This document shows, piece after piece, positions 1 to 8,117 of a DNA stretch of 64,000 nucleotides (the first letter of the stretch is position 1; every line of letters starts with the position of its first letter). The translations under genes and the position numbers were made by a program. Origin of the DNA: JAEMQF01 sp963850525. Its GTDB lineage: Bacteria > Pseudomonadota > Gammaproteobacteria > Burkholderiales > Burkholderiaceae_C. The stretch spans positions 1,178,001 through 1,242,000 of the forward strand of contig CAWKLQ010000008.1 in NCBI GenBank assembly GCA_963850525.1, in the 5' to 3' direction. The notes beneath the pieces are model-generated. The model had not been told where the DNA came from and did no database searches. It saw only the letters and a program-made list of their open reading frames with translations.

Positions 1-186
1 GCGCCCCTGGGGTTCACGAGCGTGTGGACGCACTGGCGCTACTTCGGCGAGCCGCAAGTGCTGCCGAACGCGCAGCGCGTGCTCGGTGGCTTGTGCGACA
101 TGCGCCTGCCACTCACGCTGACACAAGCCGATTGCGAAGCAATCGCCGCAGCGTTGTGCGATGCGCTCGCCCAGTCCGGGCCTTGA
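1..186 (+). CDS. C-terminal end of a probable PLP-dependent aminotransferase (DegT/DnrJ-like), 5' truncated
   Basis: The reading frame is open from the first base and stops with TGA at 184-186, giving the last 61 residues of a protein whose start lies outside the window. The tail has the order expected at the end of DegT/DnrJ/EryC1 sugar aminotransferases: an aromatic-rich strand (VWTHWRYFG), a proline-asparagine turn (LPNA), a strand with 'DMRLPLTLT', and a closing helix 'DCEAIAAALCDAL' where the family usually reads 'lt..d...v...l'. The lysine that binds PLP would be upstream, so the assignment rests only on the tail pattern and is tentative. Nothing downstream on the same strand continues it. 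Confidence 0.35.
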   Translation, partial: APLGFTSVWTHWRYFGEPQVLPNAQRVLGGLCDMRLPLTLTQADCEAIAAALCDALAQSGP

Positions 187-612
187 GGCGCGACCAAGTC
201 AGCCTTCGATTCCTCAACAACAAAGTCGCAAGTTCGGCCGGCTGTGTGGCGTGGGCACGCCTCGCGCCGCGCCGGTCGCCTCCATATTTGCCGCCACACA
301 GCCTCCTGAGGAGTCGAGCATGAAGCGAATCCATTGGCATTTCCCCCCACGGGTTGCTGCTTCGCGAGTGCGAGTTTTGCTGCGAGAGTCAAACCAGGTT
401 CGCGAGCAGGTCGAATACATGGCGTCGAATCGACGGGGATCCGCCGCAGTGCCCGTGCATGAGGCGCTGGCTCAATGTGCGGCCAACAATCAAAGATCCG
501 CGAAGAAACGCGTCAGCAGTACACGCGTGCGCGGGCGGCCGGCGCGAGGCGTCCGGTGCCGTCGCGCTGACGCCCCATCGCAAGGCACGACACCGCCGCG
601 GCGGCGGGCGGC
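187..612. other. 426-nt intergenic region with no convincing gene
   Basis: This convergent gap lies between the aminotransferase end and the 3' end of the RND outer-membrane gene. It contains one strong ribosome-binding-like site (TGAGGAG at 307-313) six bases before an ATG at 320. The frame from 320 to 772 would encode 150 Arg/Ser-rich residues and run antisense into the efflux gene, so I treat it as unlikely to be real. The CTCCT and AGGAG arms around that site (303-313) form a short inverted repeat. No promoter, RNA gene or repeat of a known class was recognised. Confidence 0.4.
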
Positions 613-2034
613 CTATTGTTTTGGTGGCTCCCAGCCCCCGCCCAGCGCCTTGATCAGCGCCACGCTCGCATCCAGCCGCGCTTGGCGCACACGCACCAGA
701 GCCAGCTCGGCGTCTTGCACGCTGCGCTGCGCCTCGAGCACGTCGAGAAAGCCTGAGTACCCCGCCTCGTAGCGCCGGTTTGCAATGCGCAACGCCTCGA
801 CGGCTTCGACGCGTTGCACATCGACCTCGGCTTCTTGCAGCGCGCTTTGTTCTGCGCCGATCAGCGCGTCAGCGGTTTCGCGAAACGCCGTGAGCGCCGC
901 CTTCTGGTAGCCGATTGCCGCCTGTTCGGCCTGGGCGCGCGCCTGGTCGGTGCGCGCCTCGTTGCGCCCGGCATCGAACAGCGACACGAGCAACTGCGGG
1001 CCGATTGACCAGATTTGCGCGCCGCTCTTCAGCAGGTCGACAAGCGCCGCGCTTTGACTGCCGAAACTTCCCGTGAGTGAAATCGTCGGCCAAATCGCCT
1101 TGCGAACCACGTCGACCTGGATTTGCGCGGCGCCGAGTTGCGCTTCGGCCTGGCGCACGTCGGGCCGGCGTTCGAGCAGTTGCGCGGGCAGGCCGGGCGG
1201 CGCTGTCGCGGGCAGGTTCAGTTGCGCGGTCGAAGCCGCAAGCGTGAGGCCGGGCTGGCCTGTGAGTTGGCCCAACTGGTTCTCGAGCAGACTGCGCTGA
1301 CGTCGCAACTCGGGCGTTTGCGCTCGCACTGCCGCGAGCGCCGTGCGCGCCAGCGCCTCGTCGAGCGCCGACGCCACACCCCCTGCGGCGCGCCGCTCGA
1401 CGAGGCGCAGGCTGTCGGCGCGCGAGCGCAGCTGCGCGGCGTTCACGGCGAGCTGCGCGTCGAGCGAGCGCAGGCCGAAGTAGGTTTGCACCGTGCTTGC
1501 CGCGAGCGCGATTCGCACCGTGTCGCGCGCGTACACCGCAGCCAGCATTTGCTGTTGTGCGGCGCTGCTGGCGTTGCGCAGCCGACCCCACAAGTCGATC
1601 TCGAACGAGGTGGCCAGTGCGACGCGGTGCGTCGTCGATTCGGGGCCGCTCGGTGCCACCGGCTGGCCGTTCAGCGTGCTGATGCGCGAGCGGGTCACCG
1701 CCGCGTTCAAGTCGACGCTGGGCCACTGCGCGGCGCGCGTCAGGCCCAGCAGCGCTGCGGTCTCGTCGACGCGCGCGACCGCCAGGCGCAGGTCGGTGTT
1801 GTTCTGCAAGGTCGCGTCGACGAGCGCGGCGAGGCCGGTGTCGCCGTACAGAACCCACCAGTCGCCGCCGACTTTCGGCTCGGCGGCAACTGCGGGCTGT
1901 GTGCTGCGCTGCGCAGTTTGCTGGGCGAACTGCGGCGGCAGTTCGACCCGCGGCCTCTGCGCGGCCGGCGGCAAGGGCGTGCTGCACCCGCAAAGCGCTG
2001 CCGCTGCGCCCAAGGCGATCAGCGCGCGCCTCAT
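613..2034 (-). CDS. RND efflux outer-membrane lipoprotein (NodT/OprM family)
   Basis: A 473-residue outer-membrane channel of a tripartite RND pump. The first residues form a lipoprotein signal (MRRALIALGAAAALCGCS) with the lipid-accepting Cys in 'LCGC'. The body shows the two-fold OEP repeat, with conserved segments such as 'SFEIDLWGRLRN', 'LLERRPDVRQAEAQL', 'SLFDAGRNEA' and 'RRYEAGYSGFLDVLEAQRS'. Its ATG at 2034 overlaps the stop of the pump gene by four bases (ATGA), indicating translational coupling; this overlap decides the start although the frame is open further upstream. It is the third gene of the adaptor-pump-channel operon. The family assignment is firm; the exported substrate is not readable from sequence. 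Confidence 0.93.
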   Translation of the reverse strand: MRRALIALGAAAALCGCSTPLPPAAQRPRVELPPQFAQQTAQRSTQPAVAAEPKVGGDWWVLYGDTGLAALVDATLQNNTDLRLAVARVDETAALLGLTRAAQWPSVDLNAAVTRSRISTLNGQPVAPSGPESTTHRVALATSFEIDLWGRLRNASSAAQQQMLAAVYARDTVRIALAASTVQTYFGLRSLDAQLAVNAAQLRSRADSLRLVERRAAGGVASALDEALARTALAAVRAQTPELRRQRSLLENQLGQLTGQPGLTLAASTAQLNLPATAPPGLPAQLLERRPDVRQAEAQLGAAQIQVDVVRKAIWPTISLTGSFGSQSAALVDLLKSGAQIWSIGPQLLVSLFDAGRNEARTDQARAQAEQAAIGYQKAALTAFRETADALIGAEQSALQEAEVDVQRVEAVEALRIANRRYEAGYSGFLDVLEAQRSVQDAELALVRVRQARLDASVALIKALGGGWEPPKQ

Positions 2035-5000
2035 GGTTCGATCTCCAGCGGCGCGATCGGATGCACCGGCGACACTGCGTGCCCATGCGAATGCAACGGC
2101 CGCGCCTTGCGCGCAAGCAGCGTGAAGAACAGCGGCACGAAGATCGGCGCGATGAAGGTCGCGACGATCATTCCGCCGAACACGCCCGAGCCCATGCTTT
2201 GCCGCGCCGCCGCGCCCGCGCCGGTGGCGAGCACCAGCGGAACGACGCCGAGCACGAAGGCGAGCGACGTCATCACGATCGGCCGAAAGCGCAGCCGCGC
2301 CGCATCCGCCGCGGCTTCGCGCGCGGTCCGGCCCGCCTCCATGCCCTGCATCGCAAACTCGGCGATCAGGATCGCGTTCTTCGCCGCCAGGCCGATCAGC
2401 ACGATCAGGCCGATCTGGAAATAGACGTCGTTCTCCATGTGGCGCAAGAAGACGAAACCCAGCGCGCCGAGCAAGGCGAACGGCACGGCGAGCACCACCG
2501 CGAGCGGCACGCCCCAGCGCTCGTAAAGCGCAGCGAGGATCAGGTAGACCATGATGAGCGCAAAGCCGAAGGCGAACACCGACGCGTTGCCGGCGCGCTT
2601 TTCCTGGAACGCCTGACCCGTCCACTCGATTTGATAGCCCGGCGGCAAGACGGCGCGCGAGGTTTCTTCGACGGCGCGGATCGACTCGCCCGAGCTGAAG
2701 CCGGGTTTCGCGCCGCCCAGCACCTTGGCCGCGATGTAGCCGTTGTAGCGCTCGATCTGATCCGGGCCGACGATGTCGGTCACCGCGATCAGGCTCTTCA
2801 GCGAAATCATCTCGCCGCTCGTCGCCGAGCGCACGTAGATGCGCCCCAGGTCGTCGGGCTTGGCGCGGTACGCGGCTTCCGCCTGCATCGTGACGCGGTA
2901 GGTTCGCCCCGCCAGATTGAAGTCGTTGATGTAGAGCGAGCCCATTTGCGCTTGCAGCGCGGCAAACACGTCGTTCACCGGAACGCCCAGTGCCAGCGCC
3001 TTCTCTCTGTCTACTTCAACACGAAGTTGTGGAACGCTGGCGCGAAAGAAGGCCTGCGCCGGCGTGAGCTCAGGGCGCGCGGCGACCGCGGCGACGAAGT
3101 CTTGCGTCACTTGCGCCAGGCGTTTCGGGTCGGCGTCGCCGCGGCCCTGCACGTAGACCTCGTAGCCGCCGGCCTGGCCCAGGCCCAGAATCGGCGGCGG
3201 GTTGAAGGCGAACACCACACCGTCGGGCAGCGCCGTGAAGCCCAGGCCGCTCATCTGCCCGGCGAGCTGCGTCGACGTCTGGGTTCGCTGCTCCCACGGT
3301 TTCATCGGCACGAAGATCGTCGCCGCGCTGCTCTTGCTGCCCCCGCTGATCAAGTCGAAGCCGTTGACGATGAAAAAGCTGCCGATCGCCGGGTTGTCTT
3401 TCAACATCAGGCGCAAGCGCTCCGTCGTGCGGCCGGTGCGCTCGAGCGTCGCGCCGTCGGGCAGTTGGCCGATGGCGATGACGAAGCCCTGGTCTTCGGG
3501 CGGAACAAAACTGCCGGGAACGCGCTGCAGCAGCCACGCCACGCCGCCGAGCATCATGGCGAACAGGGCGAGCGATATCACTCGGTGCCGCAGCGCCAGG
3601 CCCACCGCGCCGAGAAAGCGCCGGGTCATCCAGCCGAACCCGGCGTTGAACGGCTTGAAGAGGCGCACGCTCAAAGCGCTGTGCTCGCGCTTGAGCAGGA
3701 TCGCGCAGAGTGCCGGCGTGAGCGTGAGCGCAGTCACTCCCGAGAGCACGACGGCAATCGTCACCGTCACCGCGAACTGCCGGTACAACTGGCCGGTGAT
3801 GCCGCCCAGGAACGCGACCGGGATGAACACCGCGCAGAGCACGAGCACGATGCCGATCACCGCGCCCTGCACTTCGCGCATCGCTTCCAGCGACGCGGCC
3901 ATCGGTGACATGCCCTCTTCGCGCATCAGGCGTTCGACGTTCTCGAGAACGACGATCGCGTCGTCGACGACGATGCCGATCGCCAGCACCATGGCAAAAA
4001 GCGTCAGCGTATTGATCGAAAAGCCGAAAATGTAGAGGCCGGCGAAGGTGCCGATCAGCGACACCGGCACCGCGAGCATCGGGATCAGCGTCGCGCGCCA
4101 GGACTGCAGGAACACGAAGACGACGGCCAGAACGATCAGCGCAGCCTCCAGAATCGTCTCGAGCACCGCCTTGATCGACGCCGAGACGAACAGCGTCGTG
4201 TCGTAGGGGATCAGGTAGCCGACGCCTGGGGGAAATCGGTCGCGCTTCAACTCGACCATCTTCGCCTTCACGCCGGCGGCCGTGTCCAGCGCATTCGCGC
4301 CCGGCGCGAGCAGCACCGCCAGGGCGATCGCCGGCTGACCGTTCACCGAGTTGGACGCGTCGTAGCTCTGCGCGCCGAGTTCGATCCGCGCCACGTCGCG
4401 CAGGCGCAAGGTGCCTCCCGTCGGCGAGGAACGCAGCACGATGTTGCCGAATTCCTCCGCCTGCACGAGGCGCCCACGCGCAGTCACCGTGTACTCGAGC
4501 TGCTGGCCCGGGAGCGACGGCGGCGCGCCGATCTTGCCCGCGGCGAACTGCGCGTTCTGCGCGCTCACCGCCTGCGCGATGTCATTCGTCGTGATGCCCA
4601 GGCTCGCCATCTTGTCGGGCTGCAGCCACAGGCGCATCGAGTAATCGCGCGCGCCGAAGATGAACACGCCGGCGGTGCCGGGAATTCGCTTGATCTCGTC
4701 GAGGATGTTTTGCGTCGAGTAGTTCGACAGGAACAAGGTGTCGCGCGACTGGTCCGGCGAGTTGACCGCGATCACGAGCAGGAAGTTCGTCGAGCGTTTC
4801 GCCACTTGCACGCCGTTGCGCCGCACTTCGTCGGGCAGGCGCGGCGTGGCGAGCTGGACGCGGTTGTTGACGTTGAACGTGGCCTTGTCGATGTCGGTGC
4901 CGGCGTCGAAGGTCGCGGTGATCGTCGTCTGGCCGTTGCCCGCCGAGATCGAGTTGTAGTACAGCAGGTTCTCGACACCCGAGAGCTGCTCTTCGATGGG

Positions 5001-5189
5001 CGCGGCGACGGTGAGCGCGAGTGTCTCGGCCGACGCGCCCGGGTAGACGGCGGTGATCACGACGGTGGGCGGCGCGATCTCCGGGTATTGTGCGATCGGC
5101 AGGGAGCGCCCCGCCATCAGACCAGCGATGACGAGAACGAGCGCCAGCACGCTGGCAAAGACCGGACGTTCGATGAAGAAACGGGACAT
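2031..5189 (-). CDS. RND efflux pump, inner-membrane transporter (HAE1 / AcrB-MexB family)
   Basis: A 1052-residue proton-driven multidrug transporter, the usual length for hydrophobe/amphiphile efflux proteins. It starts 'MSRFFIERPVFASVLALVLVI' (TM1) and carries the typical periplasmic signature 'QYPEIAPPTVVITAVYPGAS'. The TM4 region 'GIVVDDAIVVLENVERLM' holds the paired Asp residues used in proton relay. Downstream come 'PVAFLGGITGQLYRQFA' and the C-terminal 'GLAAKNAILIAEFA' and 'GGMIVATF' segments. The gene follows the adaptor after 11 nt and overlaps the outer-membrane gene by 4 nt, so all three parts of the complex are made together. It acts in the inner membrane with the periplasmic adaptor and the outer channel. 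No pump-specific regulator gene lies next to the operon. Confidence 0.96.
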   Translation of the reverse strand: MSRFFIERPVFASVLALVLVIAGLMAGRSLPIAQYPEIAPPTVVITAVYPGASAETLALTVAAPIEEQLSGVENLLYYNSISAGNGQTTITATFDAGTDIDKATFNVNNRVQLATPRLPDEVRRNGVQVAKRSTNFLLVIAVNSPDQSRDTLFLSNYSTQNILDEIKRIPGTAGVFIFGARDYSMRLWLQPDKMASLGITTNDIAQAVSAQNAQFAAGKIGAPPSLPGQQLEYTVTARGRLVQAEEFGNIVLRSSPTGGTLRLRDVARIELGAQSYDASNSVNGQPAIALAVLLAPGANALDTAAGVKAKMVELKRDRFPPGVGYLIPYDTTLFVSASIKAVLETILEAALIVLAVVFVFLQSWRATLIPMLAVPVSLIGTFAGLYIFGFSINTLTLFAMVLAIGIVVDDAIVVLENVERLMREEGMSPMAASLEAMREVQGAVIGIVLVLCAVFIPVAFLGGITGQLYRQFAVTVTIAVVLSGVTALTLTPALCAILLKREHSALSVRLFKPFNAGFGWMTRRFLGAVGLALRHRVISLALFAMMLGGVAWLLQRVPGSFVPPEDQGFVIAIGQLPDGATLERTGRTTERLRLMLKDNPAIGSFFIVNGFDLISGGSKSSAATIFVPMKPWEQRTQTSTQLAGQMSGLGFTALPDGVVFAFNPPPILGLGQAGGYEVYVQGRGDADPKRLAQVTQDFVAAVAARPELTPAQAFFRASVPQLRVEVDREKALALGVPVNDVFAALQAQMGSLYINDFNLAGRTYRVTMQAEAAYRAKPDDLGRIYVRSATSGEMISLKSLIAVTDIVGPDQIERYNGYIAAKVLGGAKPGFSSGESIRAVEETSRAVLPPGYQIEWTGQAFQEKRAGNASVFAFGFALIMVYLILAALYERWGVPLAVVLAVPFALLGALGFVFLRHMENDVYFQIGLIVLIGLAAKNAILIAEFAMQGMEAGRTAREAAADAARLRFRPIVMTSLAFVLGVVPLVLATGAGAAARQSMGSGVFGGMIVATFIAPIFVPLFFTLLARKARPLHSHGHAVSPVHPIAPLEIEP

Positions 5190-5200
5190 GGCTGCGCGCC

Positions 5201-6367
5201 TCAGCGCGACGCTGCGGCCGACGCCGGCGCTGCCACTTGAACCGGCGCGCCTGGGCGCAGCTTGATCAGGTTGCTCGTGATGACGCGGTCACCTGGCGCG
5301 AGGCCCGAGTGGATCACCCAGTCGGCGCCCAGCCAGGCGCCGGCCTGTACCGGCCGCGCCGTCGCCTTGCCGTCGGCGCCGATCAACCAGACGAAGCGCC
5401 CTTGCTCGCCGCTCATCACCGCGGCTTGCGGAATCAGAAACGCGTCTTGCTCGCCGGTACTCACCTGGACCCGCACGAACTGCCCGGGCAGCCAGGCGCC
5501 GCTCGCATTGTTCAGCTCGGCGCGCAGTTGCACAGTGCCCAGACGCGGATCGACGACCGACGCGGCAAAGTCGAGCTTGCCGACGTCTTTGGCGAACTCG
5601 CCGTTCGGCAGTTGCAGCCGCACTTCGCGGCCGCGCCCCTTGCGCACCTGTTCGGCCTCGGCCTGCGTGAGGGCAAAGCGCACGCGGATCGGATGGGTCT
5701 GCACGATCGTCGCGAGCACACCGCCTTCGATCGCCGGCGACACATAGGCGCCCACACTGCGGACCGAACGCTGCACGACGCCGGCAATCGGCGCTGCGAC
5801 GTCGGTGTAGCTCAGGTTCAGCGCCGCTTCGCGCTCCTGCGCGCGCGCGGCGAGCAAGGCCGCCTCCGTCGTCTTGAGCGAGCTGCCGGCTTCGTCGGCC
5901 TCGCGCTGGCTGATCGCCTTGTCGGCAATCAGCCCGGCCAGGCGCCCGCTTTCGCGGCGCGATTGCTCGACGCGCGCCTCGGCCTGCGCCACATTGGCGC
6001 GCGCGGCGTCGAGCGCAATTTCGAACGGCGCGCGGTCGATTCGGTAGAGCGGCGAGCCGGCGCGCACTGGCTCGCCTTCGCGAAACAACTGCTGCTGCAA
6101 GGTGCCGGCGACACGCGCGCGCACCTCCACTTCCTTCAAGCCCTCGAGCGTGCCCACGGCTTCGACGACGACGGGCACCTTGCTCAGCGACGCTTGCGCC
6201 ACATTCACCGGCATCGGCGGCATCGCGCCGCCCGGCGGCCCGCCTTGCGGCGCAGGGCTTGGGCCGCAGGCGCCTACTACGCCGGCAAACGCCACCGTGG
6301 ACATTGCCCGCAGCCAATGCCGGGGCAGTGCCGCGCATTCCGCGGGCACGGGCAGAACTGGGGTCAC
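5201..6367 (-). CDS. RND efflux periplasmic adaptor (membrane fusion protein)
   Basis: A 388-residue AcrA/MexA-type adaptor. I chose a GTG start at 6367 because AGGAG lies about seven bases upstream; an internal ATG at residue 22 is the alternative. An N-terminal hydrophobic stretch ending 'GVVGACGPSP' looks like a lipoprotein signal. Domains in order: barrel-sandwich half (PVVVEAVGTLEGLKEVEVRA), alpha-helical hairpin (about residues 100-170, 'AEARVEQSRRESGRLAGL'), second lipoyl half ('APIAGVVQRSVRSVG'), beta-barrel ('PIRVRFALTQAEAEQV') and membrane-proximal domain ('AVMSGEQGRFVWLIGADGKA'). It is the first gene of the operon and links the pump to the outer channel. The upstream region has a hairpin and direct repeats listed separately. 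Confidence 0.93.
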   Translation of the reverse strand: MTPVLPVPAECAALPRHWLRAMSTVAFAGVVGACGPSPAPQGGPPGGAMPPMPVNVAQASLSKVPVVVEAVGTLEGLKEVEVRARVAGTLQQQLFREGEPVRAGSPLYRIDRAPFEIALDAARANVAQAEARVEQSRRESGRLAGLIADKAISQREADEAGSSLKTTEAALLAARAQEREAALNLSYTDVAAPIAGVVQRSVRSVGAYVSPAIEGGVLATIVQTHPIRVRFALTQAEAEQVRKGRGREVRLQLPNGEFAKDVGKLDFAASVVDPRLGTVQLRAELNNASGAWLPGQFVRVQVSTGEQDAFLIPQAAVMSGEQGRFVWLIGADGKATARPVQAGAWLGADWVIHSGLAPGDRVITSNLIKLRPGAPVQVAAPASAAASR

Positions 6368-6394
6368 GAATCGCTCCTGGAGTCTTTTGCTCGC

Positions 6395-6414
6395 CCTGGC
6401 GCTTCGGCGCCGGG
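6395..6414 (-). promoter_or_regulatory. Hairpin in the leader of the efflux operon
   Basis: An 8-bp stem (CCTGGCGC pairing with GCGCCGGG, one G-U pair) closes a four-base loop (TTCG on the plus strand) 28 bases upstream of the adaptor start. It lies in the untranslated leader of the operon if transcription begins near the repeats at 6445-6484. It could affect mRNA stability or attenuation; this is inference from position only. Confidence 0.35.
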
Positions 6415-6444
6415 ATCGGGCTTAGGGTCCAAGCATAACGGCGC

Positions 6445-6484
6445 CGCGACAATCTCATGGCCAATACGGCCACGCGACAATCTC
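6445..6484. promoter_or_regulatory. Candidate operator: 12-bp direct repeats flanking an inverted repeat
   Basis: The sequence CGCGACAATCTC occurs twice, at 6445-6456 and 6473-6484, 28 bases apart. Between them lies TGGCC-aatac-GGCCA (6458-6472). The block sits in the 163-nt divergent spacer between the efflux operon and the PAP2 gene, where a regulator binding site is expected. No regulator gene is adjacent, so the binding protein is unknown. Confidence 0.4.
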
Positions 6485-6530
6485 GGCGCTGTCTCATTCA
6501 GCTTTCTGGCGCCGCAGGCGGCGCAATTCC

Positions 6531-7262
6531 ATGCCGGACCTCGTTGCCACCGTTCTCGACCTCGGAGAACTCGCCCTTGCCGTCGCCGGCCTGTATGCGG
6601 CGTTCGCACTCTATGTGGCGCACCGACAACCGGGCTGGAGCGTCGCGTTCGCGCGGCGCCGGCTCGCGCTGCTGTGGGCGTTGCTCGTGCTTGCCGGGGC
6701 CGTCAAGGTCACCGACGACGTACTCGGCGGCGAGTCCGGCCCGATCGACAAGGCCATCCTGCTCTTCATTCGCGATGCCGTGCCCAGCGTCTTGCATGCT
6801 TTCTTTGAAGTGATCACGCTGACGGGCTCGTCGATGGCGCTGGTGCCGCTCGCGCTGCTCGCCGTCGCCTTGCTGCTCCTGCGCAAGCACCGCTTCGAGG
6901 CTTTTCTCGTCGCCGCGTCCACCGTCGGCGGCGCGAGCACCGTGTATGTCGTGAAGACCCTCGTCGGCCGGGAACGCCCCCAGCTCTGGCAAACCCAGTG
7001 GTACTGGGGCTCGAGTTTCCCGAGCGGTCACACGCTCGTCGTCGCCGCTTTCGCCACCGCCGTGGCGCTTGGCATCGCGCGGCTGCGGCCGGCCTCGCGC
7101 GACCTGGTCGTGAGCGCTGCGTTCGCCTGGATCCTGCTCGTCGCCTTGTCGCGCCTCGTGCTGGGCGTGCATTGGCCCACCGACGTATTGGCGGCGGCGT
7201 GCATCGGCGCGTCGTTGCCGCTGGCGATCAGCCTGGGGATGGAGTTTTGGCGAGCACGGTAA
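6531..7262 (+). CDS. PAP2-superfamily membrane phosphatase
   Basis: A 243-residue polytopic membrane protein with the three PAP2 acid-phosphatase motifs: KTLVGRERP (residues 142-150), PSGHT (164-168) and SRLVLGVHWPTD (207-218). The catalytic histidines would be H167 and H214. Several hydrophobic helices precede and separate the motifs, with the active site placed at the outer face as in undecaprenyl-pyrophosphate or lipid phosphate phosphatases. The family cleaves phosphate monoesters of lipids or isoprenoid carriers; the natural substrate cannot be told from sequence. It is transcribed divergently from the efflux operon and is followed by the SDR gene after 66 nt. Confidence 0.9.
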   Translation: MPDLVATVLDLGELALAVAGLYAAFALYVAHRQPGWSVAFARRRLALLWALLVLAGAVKVTDDVLGGESGPIDKAILLFIRDAVPSVLHAFFEVITLTGSSMALVPLALLAVALLLLRKHRFEAFLVAASTVGGASTVYVVKTLVGRERPQLWQTQWYWGSSFPSGHTLVVAAFATAVALGIARLRPASRDLVVSAAFAWILLVALSRLVLGVHWPTDVLAAACIGASLPLAISLGMEFWRAR

Positions 7263-7328
7263 CGCCGCGCCGAGACTTGGGTTAGCCTGCACGTGCCCGA
7301 GCCCACTCATTCAGCAATTTTCCCCATC

Positions 7329-8117
7329 ATGACATCGAGCGACACCCCTCCCGCGACTCCTGCACCACAGCTGCCCCCTGTCGCCGTGGTGACGGGGGGC
7401 GCGAAAGGCATCGGCTGGGCCACCGTGCAGGCGCTCGCGAAGACCGCAGCGATTCCGGTCCTGTTCGATCGCGACGCGGCCGCCCTCGCCACCGCCAGCG
7501 ACGCGTTGACACGTCAAGGCGTGGAGCACCTCGTGCTGCAGGTCGACATCACCAACGAGGCAGCGGTCGATCGCGCGTTCGCGACTGTCGCGGCGCGTTA
7601 CCGCCGCATCGACATCCTCGTCAACAACGCAGGCATCGCGCTGCGCCGCCCGACTGTCGAGTTGTCGCGGGAAGACTGGCAGGCGGTGGTCGATGTGAAC
7701 CTGACCGCCGTCTTCCTCTGTTGCCGGGCGGCAGCGCGGCTGATGATTCCGGCCGGCCGAGGCGCAGTCGTCAACGTCTCGTCGATCATGGGCCTGTCGG
7801 GCGGCGGGCTTTACCCTAACCTGTCGTATCAGTCGACAAAAGGCGCAGTCGTCAACCTGACCCGGGCGCTCGCCGTCGAATGGGCGGGTCACGGCATTCG
7901 GGTCAACGCGGTCGCGCCCACCTGGGTTCGCACCGATCTGACACAAGGCCTGTTCGGCAACCCCGAACTGCTGAATCGCATCCTCGACATGACGCCGCTG
8001 CGTTGCCTCGCCGAGCCCGCCGACATTGCCGATGCGATCGTTTTTCTCGCATCGAGCCAGGCGCGGATGATCACGGGGCACACCCTGCCCGTCGACGGTG
8101 GCTTTCTCGCGCAATAG
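7329..8117 (+). CDS. Short-chain dehydrogenase/reductase (SDR), classical type
   Basis: A 262-residue NAD(P)-dependent oxidoreductase. The cofactor site VTGGAKGIGWAT lies near the N terminus, followed by the 'NNAG' structural motif, the catalytic Ser in 'NVSSIMG', and Tyr/Lys in 'YQSTKGA'. The C terminus 'TGHTLPVDGGF' is typical of FabG-like enzymes. An ATG at 7329 is used; an in-frame GTG at 7293 would add 12 residues, and neither has a clear ribosome-binding site. The stop overlaps the start of the next gene by 20 bases. Two genes downstream is an FAH-family hydrolase; SDR plus FAH pairs occur in sugar-acid catabolism, which is a possible but unproven role here. Confidence 0.88.
   Translation: MTSSDTPPATPAPQLPPVAVVTGGAKGIGWATVQALAKTAAIPVLFDRDAAALATASDALTRQGVEHLVLQVDITNEAAVDRAFATVAARYRRIDILVNNAGIALRRPTVELSREDWQAVVDVNLTAVFLCCRAAARLMIPAGRGAVVNVSSIMGLSGGGLYPNLSYQSTKGAVVNLTRALAVEWAGHGIRVNAVAPTWVRTDLTQGLFGNPELLNRILDMTPLRCLAEPADIADAIVFLASSQARMITGHTLPVDGGFLAQ

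Noticed and set aside
320..772. Possible 150-residue gene with a strong ribosome site
   Set aside because: The product is Arg/Ser-rich without family features and runs antisense into the end of the efflux channel gene.
2034..2625. Longer N-terminal extension of the efflux channel protein
   Set aside because: The extension is Arg/Gly-rich, overlaps the pump gene in another frame, and the lipoprotein signal starts at the ATG at 2034.
1899..3908. Open frame of 669 codons on the plus strand
   Set aside because: It is antisense to the RND pump and outer-membrane genes and is extremely Arg/His-rich.
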